Source: Edolisoma coerulescens (Eukaryota > Chordata > Aves > Passeriformes > Campephagidae). Taken from it: a DNA stretch of 64,000 nt. Under the pieces are notes generated by a model. It had not been told where the DNA came from, made no database searches, and worked only from the letters and a program-made list of their open reading frames with translations. The position numbers were made by a program, and so were the translations under genes. The DNA lies in NCBI GenBank assembly GCA_013397115.1, contig VWZW01004130.1, forward strand, positions 66,215-130,214. Reading direction: 5' to 3'. Positions 40,001-51,924 of this stretch are shown piece after piece (position 1 is the first letter of the stretch; each line of letters opens with the position of its first letter).

Positions 40001-41859
40001 AATGATACCTTTTTTTGTGAATAGCCAAACCTGATAAATAGCCTATTGGGTGTCTCACCTCTTGATGCTGTGAGGGTCATTTCTAGGCCCTGACTGCAGA
40101 ACAGCTGGTGTTGGGGCAGTAACCTGTGAGATGGCATGTGTGATCAAACTTCTGGCTTGCGAGCTGAGAGAAGGGAGATTTTGAACCATATTTTATCCTG
40201 CATGTGAGTGCCATGACTAACGGTGTTCTGCCGTCCATGTTATCTCTCCCTGCCTCTGACCCCATTCCTGACGGTCTTGACTCCTGTCAACTATGATGTT
40301 CTCAGGGGCTGTAAGTGCTGTTTATCAGGAGGTTGATGCTTGATAGGTTTAATTGCTGAAACACCTTCAAAGTTAATTCTGTCATGTGCCAACAGTTTGG
40401 TGGTTGTGCAGCCAAGCATCCACTGATGAGCAACTCCTCTGCTTTGTTTTTGTTGCTCTCAGGGTGTAGACGACATCAGTTTTTCTAAATCTGACTCTTC
40501 CTTGTTTACCTGCACAATATGCTCATTTGCAGCACTGTGGTTGACATAATCCATTGGTTTGGGAGTTTGCTCTGAGCTGTGGTGACTGGTCAGACCGATT
40601 AGACCATGTTGCCTTCACTGCTGCTGGTGTCTCTCCAGTTCATTACCTTTGAGTTACTCATTCTTTCTGCTTTGCTGCTTCCTTCTTGTGCCTTACTTGC
40701 CAGTTTCTTAGACTCCCTAGTCCCCTGAATGCTGACCTGATGATTGTTTAGCAAGTAATTCCTCTTCTTGCAATGGGACTGTAGCCTGTGGCTTCTTCCA
40801 TGCAGAGGAAATGATGCCTTTTCAAGTCCTTGCTGTTTTGGTACTAATGTGGCACTCAAATATTAATTGAATAAAGTTGACACATCTAGCCAGCTTTTTC
40901 CATGCTACATGGAAAGAAAAAAAGGGGCATTGCATGGAAGGGAAAAAAAAATGCCCCTTCTGAGGCTGCATCTCACAGCATGAAGCTCTTCCCTGGCCAA
41001 ATGTGCAGGCAGCCCCGTGGGCACTGCAGGGGCCAGTGACTGGGCATAAGTGAGGTTGCCTGTCCTCCATCCTTCTCAGCTCCCTCCTCTCATCTGCCAC
41101 CACATCATGTCCCCCGTGTTTGCCATCATGTTGCGCCCCCTGCAGCAGAGCAGCCCCCACTATGGCACATCTCATCAGGCATTGGGACATAACCTTCACG
41201 GTGTGAGACACCTGGGATCTTTCAGATGTGGTAATGCAGAGCCCGCAGCCTGCATGGGGAATACCTTGCTCAAATATTTTCCTTGAATTAAGCCATGTTT
41301 ACAGACTGATAAGGAATACTAGAATCCCAGGGACCTTCAAAACAGAAGGTTGTGCGGATTCTTGGGTTTGTTTTACTTTCTATATTAGAAGCAGCTGTTA
41401 TTTTCTTTGTAGATTTTTTAAAAAATGAATTTTAAATTGAGGAATAACTGTTACATCCAGTGATTATGTGTCAAAAAAAAAGTTTAAAGGATATTAAATT
41501 GCTAAAGCAGAGCTTTTCCCATAGTGTGAAATTCTGATACCAGCACCTAGAATTACAAACCCTTAATGACAGGGCTGTGTGTAGCTTATGAATTAAGTAA
41601 CTTCATGTACCTTTTCCTTTGGCTTCCAGCTGAAGGAAGCAAGTGCGCAAGAGGGCACATTCTTTTGTTGTTGATAGCATTCCGCCTTAACGAGAAGGAA
41701 TTTCTTGCCTATTGCCCACTGTTTATGAAGTGGAAAGAGATCACAAGTTGTATAATCTCTCTATATATCATTAGATTTATTCTTTTTTAACATTTTTCTC
41801 ATGGGTTGGTCGATCCTGCAGCAGGTGCAGTGAGTGGGTGCTGCACCTATATTTTGTTA

Positions 41860-42217
41860 CAGATCGGTGTGAAGTTGGGGAGATGGGGGTGTGGGTGTGG
41901 GAAGGGGAGGAACTCGAAGGAGAGAACNTCTGAATACAGTTTGGTTTCTGTCTCTCTGGAGCTTTGCTCAGCAACCAAACCCAGACTCCAGGTGCAGTAT
42001 TCCCTCATCAGTCTGTGAGCATAGAAACGGAGTGTCCCTCCTCTTCTTCCCCCCCTGCCAAGAGTTTCTGGGTGGTGAGTGTCAGTAGCTGGAGTTATTT
42101 TTAAAGGCAAGAGGTGAGGCTTGTCGTGCAAAGCGAGGAAGAGGGCGTTTGTTTGCTGAGCAGAGCTGACATCAAAGTGGAGATTGCTGCCTACTGGCTC
42201 ACCGCTGCCTTATGCCA
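41860..42217 (+). promoter_or_regulatory. Candidate alternative promoter / first exon of LMO7
   Basis: The segment is G-rich and contains the five-tract G-quadruplex motif. It ends at a good donor-like junction, CCAG followed by GTAATC (42218), with the next LMO7 exon only 210 bp downstream. If 42218 were used as a donor, the ATG at the very end of the segment would read ATG-CCA-G then GATAA, stopping at once. It would therefore be a non-coding first exon, with initiation further downstream. It is inferred from composition and splice signals alone. Confidence 0.22.
41877..41907 (+). other. Canonical G-quadruplex motif with five G tracts
   Basis: GGGG, GGGGG, GGG, GGG and GGGG are separated by loops of 4, 3, 3 and 2 bases. 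It lies about 520 bp upstream of the LMO7 exon at 42428 and 21 bp before an unresolved base (N) at 41928. Confidence 0.8.
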
Positions 42218-42427
42218 GGTAATCTTTAACATACCCCTCAGTCCCTGAGATCGCAGCCCAGCCTGCCTGTGTGCATGAGAAACGAGCAGCGTTTATGGTC
42301 CAGAAGATTGCTTTTTCAGTATTATTTACGTGAGCTGGACTTTGACATTTAAAGGCTCGCACTAATCATCTTGCAAAACCTGCTTAGTGCTCTTAACTGA
42401 GCAACTGCTTTCTACTTCTCTTTGCAG

Positions 42428-42534
42428 GATAATATAAATGTTTTTCTGAAAGCGTGTGAAAACATTGGACTGAAAGAAGCTCAGCTTTTTCACCCAGGAG
42501 ATCTTCAGGATTTGTCCAATCGAGTTACAGTCAA
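42428..42534 (+). CDS. LMO7: LMO7 internal coding exon, later part of the CH domain
   Basis: This 107-nt exon follows the acceptor CTCTTTGCAG and precedes the donor GTGAGT. It continues in phase 0 from the exon at 23726 and reads DNINVFLKACENIGLKEAQL, then FHPGDLQDLSNRVTV, leaving two bases (AA) of a Lys codon. DNINVFLKAC and LFHPGDLQDLSNRV are the LMO7 form. LIMCH1 differs in this part (LFLRGC, and LFDP in place of LFHP), so the exon decides between the paralogues. The next LMO7 exon, which ends the CH domain and includes a YWLGRKAQ-like stretch, was not recognised before position 64000. The following intron is therefore more than about 21 kb. A G-rich, promoter-like segment lies just upstream and a CpG-rich patch about 1.2 kb downstream. 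Confidence 0.95.
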
Positions 42535-43357
42535 GTGAGTTTTGTGGTTTTGTTTTCTCCTTTTCCTTTTCCCTCTAAGCTCTTTCACGGTCTATTTTTT
42601 TTTAAAGTTTGCCTATGGAAAATTCTTCTTTTAATCTGGTACGAGCAGTTCTGAATACAGTGGGGAGGGTTGAAGCCTTGTTAAAGCTAGTATATAAGAC
42701 TTGCAGAAATGCAATTTTAAAAATGAAGTATTATTATAATACTTACCTTACAAGCAAACTAATTGTTAATGAATATTTACAACATTTAATATGAGATGGA
42801 AACTGTTCAGCTTATTTTAGACTTAGAGAAAAATTGTTAAATGATAATCAAAAGCATCACTTCTCTTTATGATTTGTGATTACCAACGTAAATCTGAAAG
42901 GCTGATGTGGTACTCCTGATACTTATCCAAATGGGTTTGAGGCTTAGGTACAGTGTTCCTAAAGGACCGCTGGTTTTGCCACTCCAAATTTTAATCAGAT
43001 GTTTGTCTCTGAGTGTCACATCCCCTGTCAAGGGGTATGTGTGTGTGTGAGAGTAGAAATTGAGTACTGAATTGTACAAAGGGTAATTGGCATGTTTACG
43101 GAGGTGGGAGTTTTCCTGTGAAATAGCAGTGGCTTGGTTCTGAAATATAATTAGCAGATTTTCATATTTCAGGACTCCTGTGACTCCTAATAAGAATTTT
43201 ATTACCAGTTTTCTGAGAGATTAAGGTGAAACTTTACTGTATAGACAGGTGTTTTAAGGTAAATGAGCCAAGGCAAAAATTGTCCGAGGGCATCTTGATT
43301 TGTTACAGTATGAACTGTTTTTATTATATTGGGACAAAGGGTGGATTTATTGTCTCA

Positions 43358-43378
43358 AAAAAAAAAAGAAAAAAAAAA
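43358..43378. repeat. A-rich homopolymer run
   Basis: Two A runs separated by one G, in the downstream intron. Confidence 0.85.
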
Positions 43379-43749
43379 TCTTTTGTGGGTTTTGCTGGAA
43401 ACCTGTCAAGTTGAATGTGAAGGATTGATTCCTGTCTTAAATTACCAGTTTTATCAAAGAGGAACAGGCAGTAATCCTTCTGTAAATACAAGGAAGAAAA
43501 ATATTGTGAAATGACACGTAACTGCTTTAATTAGAAAGAAATCTCTTGTAGGTGGATCGGGTGGTAGCCTGTTGACATGCTTTCTGCCTGGTTTCAGAAT
43601 GAAAGTTCATGCTGTTTTGAGGCCTGATACATGAGATGGCAATGTGTTTTCCAGTCTTTGGCTCATACCCGAAATGTAATTTCTCACTAATCTGGTGTTT
43701 AGGGACTTGGCACAGTTCCAGGATGTTGGTATTCTCCCTGCTGGTTCCT

Positions 43750-44121
43750 ACGTCATGCCAAAAGCCGGACGGTTGGTAACCTCTGCTGTGCTTAAATTAT
43801 CCACAAAGCCCTAGCAAAAGTTATTTTGGTGGAGGTTTGCTCCAAGGGTATGGCTGCGAAGGGTTGGAGGCGGTCAGGAGCTGGTGTTCAGTGGCGTCAA
43901 TAGCGACAAGCTGGAACCCCGGGGAGGTCGAGATAGCAAACTGTTGTGCAAGGTATGTTGTCCAACTCGTCCTGACGTTAAACCACGGCACCCAAGTGAG
44001 GTCAGCCGTGAAATTCATCCAGTGGATCTGTGACCGAGGCTTTTTTGGGTCCTTTCAGCATCGCCGGTTCCCTTCCTGGCTCCGTGAGCAGAGAGTAAGG
44101 CTGGAATTTGAAGTTGTCACG
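43750..44121 (+). promoter_or_regulatory. CpG-rich patch inside an AT-rich intron
   Basis: I count 15 CpG dinucleotides between 43856 and 44121 and three more from 43750 onward, in an intron that is otherwise CpG-poor. A well-placed ATG (G at -3 and +4) at 43850 opens a 17-codon frame ending at 43901. A strong donor-like AAG-GTATGT sits at 43952/43953. This could be an alternative promoter with a non-coding first exon, an enhancer, or an unrecognised insertion. Confidence 0.3.
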
Positions 44122-47118
44122 AGGCAACAGGGATTTTACATTGTACCTTCTCAGCAATGGTTTAATTAGTGTTTTTCAAAAAAGCAGATTTAACTATTGA
44201 GTACTTCTTATGGACAGCAATGCGGGGGGTCTGGGCTAGAGTCAAAAGAACTGCCAGCCATACAACTGTGCTCTTGTAACTTGTTTCAGTATGAGTTTGC
44301 TTCTCCACACATTGTATATCATATGACCGTCCCACAGTGTGTATTAAATACTTACAGAGTAATTCAAAACTTCTGTATCTGAGCACACTGTAAAGTGGTG
44401 TCCGAACTGTACGAGCCCTTTTGATGTACTTAGGAGGCTGGAGGGGGATGGGAGGGAAGTTTTATTCCAAGAAATGAAGGAAATAAGTTACATGAAGATA
44501 ACTCTCTCCATTGAAAAGTTAATTATAGAAATAATTTGATTACCCAGAGGGCAAGCTATTCTTCAGAGGATTTTCAGAGAGATTTATATGTCTGTCAGGA
44601 AAGAAATGCTGTCTGATCTGGAATTTTATCTCATGTGTCCTTTTATTATTTAATAGAAATACGTAATTTCATACATTCAAGATGAGTTACCAATGTCTTC
44701 AAAACTTGTAGGATGCCAGGCCTCAGAAAAGGGGTACTATTTCATGTCTTGCTTTCTTGTTATCCTCTGTTAACTCTAGTTTCATAATTAGAAGTAAATA
44801 ATTTCTTGTCACAAAGGAGGAAAACTTTTTATCTGCTGACTTATTTAAAAGATTGCATTTAACTTTTGGATTTCTAACATTCCTAAGCAAATTCATTTTG
44901 CTACTATCACCTGAGGCTAATTGCCCACATCTTAAAGCAGCTGTGATACGTTGTATGGGATAACGTTACGTATGCCTGAAGCAGTGTGTATTTTTACACT
45001 GCGAGAGGACTTCTGTGTTCTGCTGTTGCACCACTCTTAGGACATGCCATTTTATCTTCCCAAAATAGGTTAAATAAACTGTTGCTTAGAAAAGTTAGCT
45101 TAACAGGCTGGGATGGCAGAGAACAGGGTGCTGGTAGGACACATGCATGTACTGTCGGGCATGACAAGGTGCTTGATTTGCCTTAGATATGGAAAAGTGG
45201 TCAGAAGAGGGTACCATTAAAAGGGTGGGCCTGCTTCTGCTGCTAAGGAGGACATGGGAATTGTCATCTTATGTAAGAGCAAAACCAGTCTCTCATACTG
45301 TCTGGGAGGTTGCATCTCTGTCCCTGTCACACTTGTTTAATTGATCTGACACCTCTGGTACTGGGCAGGTCCTCAGGAGGAACAGCTACCTTTTGAGGTG
45401 GTTGAGCTCTGTGAAGTGGTGTTCCATGTGCTTCTCCTTTCTCTGCTGCCTGGCAATTATGTGTGGCATCTCCTTTTTACCGGCTGGGAAGTCATATGCC
45501 CTCAGGCTGTTGGCATCTCAGACTGCTGTCCTGTCCCACCTGGGCAGGCTCCCTTCCCAGCAGGAAAAGTTATTTTCTCCTTGGGCTTCATTTCTGAGCG
45601 TGCTTTCTGCCTTTCACCGTACCTTCGCTGATAGCGTTTTGTCTAATCAACACCACCATAAAGCCATTCAGAGATACAAAACTCTGTATGTGGTGCAGTG
45701 CTCTTGTGCCACCTGAGTTAAGGTAAAGACCCCCTGTTCCTCGTGAACAGAATGTGTTCTGAGAAAATAATCTTCCTATCTGGCGAGGAGGCTACAACTT
45801 TCACTTGTATTCTGTTTTCTCTTGCAACTGAGATGATGCGCAGGCATGATGTGAAACCCTCCTCTATAATTACTAGAAGTAATCTGGGACAGGAGACGCA
45901 AGAATCCTCTTACATACCCAGACTTTCAGTTCCAAGTGATTATGTGATTATCCTTTTTGCAAAGAAAAAGCTCCTTAAAATTTTATTGTTTAGAAGTTTG
46001 TGTGAAAAAGGCTGACTAAAATTATTGGTTGCTGCTCCAAGCCTTGCAAACTTTATGCTTTGCCAGATCAGCAAGATTAGTAGTTGGGTGGTGTGGAAAA
46101 ATGGTCCTGGCATGAATGGTTTCTTTTCAGCCAGTGAAAATGGGAGTGTGGATTCATGTCTGAGATTTATAGTTCAGTCTTTCTGTAAATCTGCAGAAGT
46201 TATTGCTCAGTGGTATAGTACAGCAATATGTTGTGTGTTCCAAGAAGGATCATCCAGATGGACTTATTCCTCACATACCCAGTCATATACATATCATCCT
46301 GTTCAGTGGCTAGTTATTTGTGCAAATGCATATGTGTCCCTCTTCATTTCTTTCAGTATATTTGATTTTTTTTCAGCCTAGGATTTTATTATTTCTAATT
46401 TGAGACGTTGTTTTAAAATCCAGCAGTTAGTGAGGGTTTTTTGATTTATTTACACTAATGCAAGATTGTCTTAATACTTCATTTGATTCTTTTTTGGTTC
46501 TGTCAAAGTAAGAATGTAATACAAGCTTAGTGACTCTCAGTTGTCAGATTGGTTACTATTTAAAAATGTTAAGCACTTCCTTACCCAGCTCTTTAGGGGT
46601 GACACACCCAGCTGTTCCCAGCTGGGGAAGGGTTCCTAATAAAATCATACCATGGAGTTAAAAGGGAGAGTTCACATAGGCAGACACCAAACTTCAATTC
46701 TGCTGGAGTTTGTTATCCCAATTATGAGTTCTAAAAGAGGCAGCCTGAACACTCAGACTGAGAGTGTAAACTCAAATTTGTCTTTGAAGCAAATTAATTC
46801 TTCTACATGAAAACATTTATAATTCTGTAAAATGAGGTATCCAGTTAAAGAATCTCATTGAATTCTATAAAATAATAAATCCAAACAATGGTGGGTTAAT
46901 AGATTAAAATATTAAACTAAGAAAAAAAAAGAAAATTCACTGCAAAATCCTAAATAGCAAACTTTTTTTAAAGCTACCACAGCCCCTGAGTTCTGATGTT
47001 GAAGTTTTACCATACTAATTTCATTTTTCAATAATAGAGCAAATTAGAATACTTGGCTTCCATTAATATTATTACTACATTGTTATATTTAGAGTATGTC
47101 TTGAATGAAACCCAAAAA

Positions 47119-47627
47119 CTGAGGCCCCACCTGCAGCACTGTGTCCAGCTCTGAGGCACCCACCATAGTAAGGATGTGGACCTGCTGGAGTGACTCCAGA
47201 GGAGGGCCATGAAGATGAACAGGGAGCACCTCTCATATGAAGACAGGCTGAGAGAGCTGGGGTTGTTCAGCATGAAGAGAAGGCTCCAAGGAGACCTTCC
47301 AGCACCTAAAAGGGGCCTAAAAGAAAGGTGAAGAGGGGCTTGTCACAAAGATGCATAGGATAAGATAAAGGGTAATGGTTTTAAACTGAAAGAGGGTGGG
47401 TTTAGTTTTAGATATTGGGAGGAAATTCTCTACTCTGAGGGTGGTGTGGCACTGGAACAGATTTTCCAGTGAAGCTGTTGATGCTCCATCCTTGGAAGTG
47501 TTTGAGGCCACGTTGGATGGGGCTTTGAGCAACCTGGTCTGGTGTGGAAGGTATCCCTGCCCATAGCAGAAGGGTTGGAACTAGATGATCTTTAAGGTCC
47601 CTTCCAACCCAAATGATTCTGTGATTA
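47119..47627 (+). mobile_element. CR1 LINE 3' fragment
   Basis: This is a roughly 0.5-kb, 5'-truncated CR1 on the + strand. It opens at the usual GAGGCCCCACCTGCAGCACT-like phrase and passes through GAAGACAGGCTGAGAGAGCT. It ends with GGTCCCTTCCAACCC and a terminal ATTCTGTGATT. The 3' end resembles that of the copy at 30.9-32.2 kb, so both probably belong to the same or closely related subfamilies. It retains no full coding domain. The - strand frames at 47317-47532 and 47408-47773 are shadows of this repeat. Confidence 0.95.
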
Positions 47628-49198
47628 TTTCCCAAGATAGCTGAGAGTATCTCATCACCTTGCAGAACTTGGTATTTGGATAAGGCCTTCATCTTTTTGC
47701 TGGCCTGCACTTTTCCTACATATTCATTATCAATCTTGTAATGTGTTAATTGTATAAAGCAAACAGAAAACACTCTTGGGGAAGTTTTGCTGAAGTGGGG
47801 CTAAGTGCATACATGAGATGAAATAACAAAGTTCTGACTTTGGCCCTGGCATTTCAAAATTTTGGGTAGTTTTTAACTTAGTCAATTTAATGTTTCTTTA
47901 GAATAATCTTTTTTCATGACTTTCTAAAGCAAAAAGCAGTCCTGGAAAAAAAAATTTAAAAGCTCTATATAACTAAAGACAACTGGAGAGAAGAACAACT
48001 GTTATATGTTGTGTTCATCCTCGTGTTCCTGCATTTCAGCTGAGCTTTTGAGACAGGCTCTCTATTTCAGTTCAGAGATAAAACTTTCTGAATTTAAAAT
48101 ACCACCAAAAGCAGTTGTTCAGAGGACATATGCTCTCAAAATAAAGCCTGAGAAAATTAAATAGTTGCTGTGTGATATGGCTGTAAGCACGTATTCTGCA
48201 CCTGTTGTTCCATTTGGAGCAGGATATATTTCATGTGGTGTTCTTCTGATTATATAATAGTGAGCTATTATACCAACCTTAGGTATTTTAAGCATATGTA
48301 CAGAATCACTACCTTGCATATCACAACTCTTGTCTCTTACTAAGAAACCCTCTCCTTTTAGGGGTTGTAAGAAGGGAAGCCTTCTAGCAGTGAGTTAAGC
48401 CAAACACAGTGCCCTGTAGTACCTATCTTCTTTATTGTATAATTTAAATTACAGTACTGCCAGTGCTTCCTTTCAGTGATGAAATTGCCTCACTTGGCCT
48501 TTTGGATGCGGCCACTAACTGTGCAGGTCTAATAGGATTCCTAAAAGTAAGAGTGAAACAGTAGCAGATAGCTGAAAGGAGGCGTAACTCCTTCCAGCAC
48601 TAAGTTTAGTCCCTTAGCAAATTACTGTTTTTGTGGTGGGAAGTAACTCCACGCTATTTCATTATATAATAGATAGTGAATTAGAAAATATTCTTTTTTA
48701 ATAGTAGTTGATGTTTCTTATGACTTGAATATTCTTCCTGTCTAGTCCTGAGGAATATGCTGCATTTCCTGATTCCACTTGTGTTTCCTGCTCAGGGTGC
48801 TTTCTTTTGCAGGGTAAACAAAGGCAAAGTGAAATTTCTGTTCTATGGGATGAGTGTTAACACTGTTGGGCAGACCACTGAAAAAAGCAATCTACACAGA
48901 AATTCCTGAAAAAACCAATCTTTTTGAGTGGAAAACTGTTCTCAGGGCTCTTGGAAATTTGTTTTTTAAAGAGCTTAATTGTAAAAGCAATACCGCATCT
49001 CAGTCTTTGGAGGAATTTTTTAGGTTTGCTTTACCAGTATCACTCAACTCTTTAAATTGTTTGGCAAATGGGCTACCTAAAAGCTTGAGGTGTGATGATG
49101 AGACACTCTTTTGGGACTTGTACCCCATTTTGTCCTTTGGGAACAGCTGTCATATTTGGTCAAAGGAGATAGAGTCAAATACCCTGAAAATGGGTACT

Positions 49199-49256
49199 TA
49201 AAAAAAAAACCCAAAAAACCCAAAACAAACAAAAGAAAAAACAAGCAAAACAACCC
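49199..49256. repeat. A-rich low-complexity (CCCAAAA/CAAA) stretch
   Basis: About 58 bases composed almost only of A and C. It could be a degraded poly-A tail, but no retroposon body was recognised upstream. Confidence 0.8.
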
Positions 49257-51924
49257 TAGAAGACAACAATGAAAGAGAGAGAATGAAGATCAATTTGCGG
49301 ACAGGTAGTTCAGAACTGGTGTTTGCTGTTGATAATACTGAATTTGTGGTCGTCTTCTTCTCTATCTAATATATTTGCCTACTTACTATATCATCTTGAA
49401 ATCTTTTTTTGCTCAAGAATTTAATGCTTAAAATAAGAGGATATGATGGAGCTGAATCTGAATTTGCTGTGCTAATTTTTCCAAGAAATCTGCATTTTAA
49501 TGTGTTAAAAAACTTATTTTCTAATTTGGCCTCAAAATAAAAAAAAACCAACCCAAAACACTCAAACACACAACACGGAACCACCCTTTCCTGCCTTTTT
49601 ATTTTGTGTAGAATAGAAAGTTGTGAACTGGATGAAAGCCAAGTGCTTCAGTGCACGAAGTACGAAAATGATTGGACCAAAACTTGTACCTGCGTAAATT
49701 CTCTTGCTCATACCTATCTGACTGAAGAGTCAATCATCCCAAAGACTTCAGCATTTTAGAAACCATCTTTGAATTCAAATTCAAAACAAATAAGAGACAG
49801 CTTTTTGTGGGTCTTCAAAACTGAAATGCAAATCATTTAACCAAAATTTAATTAGGACAATGGATGCGGCTTTTTCCCCATTTATATTCAGGGAAATAAC
49901 GTTTTTTACACATGTGGTTGTAATAGGCCTTTATTGTGGTAACTAAGTTTCCTAGTGACAGTTCCCTTGAAATGGAAAAGTGCAGCACCCTCACTTCAGA
50001 TTGACTCTAGAAATGTTTCTGCAGCTTTTAAGTGTGCAACTTCTCTTCTTCCTATGGGCATTGTCAAAGAAATGTATTTGCTTCCTGGGTATAGCCATAT
50101 TCTAAATATTGAAATGGCTGTATTTGGTTTTTTTTATGTTATAACTAATTTCAAGATCAGTCATTTCCCATGTTTTACTTTTATTAGTACTTAGGACAAT
50201 TATGTAGAGATAAAGAAAAATTGGTTTTTTCAGTCCCGTGAAACTGATGTGCTTAAGTGTAAAATATTCGTGCTCATTTCACCAATATGCATAATCTGTA
50301 AATCATTCCAGTAAAAACGTTGTAGGCAATAAAATATGTTCTAGACTTTGGACTATACCTGCTAGGAATTTACCTGCAACTCTTCAGTGTAAAGTCTGTA
50401 AGTGTTGGGTGTGGTGCTATTTAATCTGTTTGCTTTATTTTCTGGTCATTATGAATGATAATTGAGATATATTGTTTTTGCTGTTGAGTAATTTAACAGT
50501 TAATAATTTACACTTCCTTTATGAGATTATACTTTTGATAGTGTTTGCTCTTACCATTTACCTATTTTGTGAAGATGATTGAATGTAAGAATGAAGAACT
50601 CTGGAGTTCTGTACCTGTACCTACAGGTGTAAAGAAGGAGTTTGAACAATTTGGAAAAACAATATATTTAGCATGTGTTAGTTGTATCAAAAGCAATTAA
50701 TGTATCTCTAGTGACACAGATCCATAGCCTTATATTGGAATTCAGATAGTTCTGCTACAGGAGTGAATGATTTGCTGAAGATTGCAGTAGCTTTCTGCTG
50801 AATGGTGTTGGTTTGTTCCAAGTCCTCATTTTTTATCCTGTTACATTTTAAAAGTATCTGTGGGACAACTTGTTTTCTGTTGGGGGGTGTGCGCTACAAA
50901 ATCATTATTACTGAAAGCCTTTACAATGCCTTTTCAATGTTTGTTTGTGTTAAGAGAAGTGTCTCTAACACTTTAGGATTCCCATGGGAATTCATCTAAA
51001 TCTTAAATACCTGTATTCGTTTTAATCCCCTAACCTCCCAGGATTAAATGCAGTTCATAAAAAAAAAGTATGAGAGTGAGGACAGCATTTTTGATGAGTA
51101 GCACTGAGTACCTTACAAAAGAAGGTAAAGAGAAAGCCTGCATTTTTTGGTGGTGGTTCTTTTTTCCTCCATACAAAAAAGGGTTTGTGTCTGATGGTGG
51201 AAGTTGAATGACTTAGAAAAAGAATAAGCTTGTGTTAGTTAATATCAGTTACACAGAAACATGTATGCAAGTTCACTAGTGTATTACTCTAAATTGTATT
51301 TTACTGCTAAATTGCTGAAGTTCAGTTAGGTTTTCTGCAGACAACTCAACAGGAAGAGCTTCTATATTTAAATAGTGGGGGAAGCTGACTTCTTGAAGTT
51401 TTCCATGGATACGGGAGTTTGCCAGTTAACCATACTCTGTAAACAGAGAAAGTAAAGCTGAATGGTGTATTGACATTTTTTGGTCCTGCTTCATACAAAA
51501 CCCTACTTTTGGCCATTTTTATTCCTGAGCTTTCAGAGATTTCAGTTCTAATTATTATTACTGCTTAATTAGAGCACTTATTGTGTCCTTTAAAGTGACA
51601 TTAATACTTTCTTTTTTTTGCTGTGAATGCTACAGACTGCAATTGGCAATGAAATAACAATTTCAAATATTCTTATAAACTGCATTTCCATAGGGTTGTA
51701 GGGTTGTTTTCATGCCGTCACTGAAACCAATTAAATAAAATAATGTCTCACCACATGGTTAGATGATAAGAAGGGGCGGAGGGTTGGAAATAAAGAGCCC
51801 TATGTAGCAGCCAATCTTAACCACACAAAGGCATGTTTCTTTTAAATGATAGAGATCTGTTGTTTTAAGAAACAAAAGGAAAAAAAACCCAACAACAACA
51901 ACAAAAGAAAACCCCACTGGAGTT

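Larger units (their letters stand above)
23796..42427 (+). other. LMO7 18.6-kb intron
   Basis: This phase-0 intron runs from GTAAGT to TTTGCAG. It holds one decayed CR1 LINE (about 30905-32232), a C-rich run at 26230-26247, a C/A-rich stretch near 37200-37280, a T22 run at 37056-37077, and a G-rich segment with an ambiguous base near 41.9 kb. Elsewhere it is featureless AT-rich DNA. Frames such as 36256-36678 and the - strand frame 40822-41211 lie in locally GC-richer DNA and show no family resemblance. Confidence 0.85.

Noticed and set aside
40822..41211. 129-codon - strand frame near a GC-richer segment
   Set aside because: No family resemblance, and no matching promoter, splice or poly-A context on the - strand.
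43837..44169. 110-codon + strand frame across the CpG-rich patch
   Set aside because: It opens with TTG, and CpG-rich DNA has fewer stops by composition. The in-context ATG at 43850 is in another frame that closes after 17 codons.
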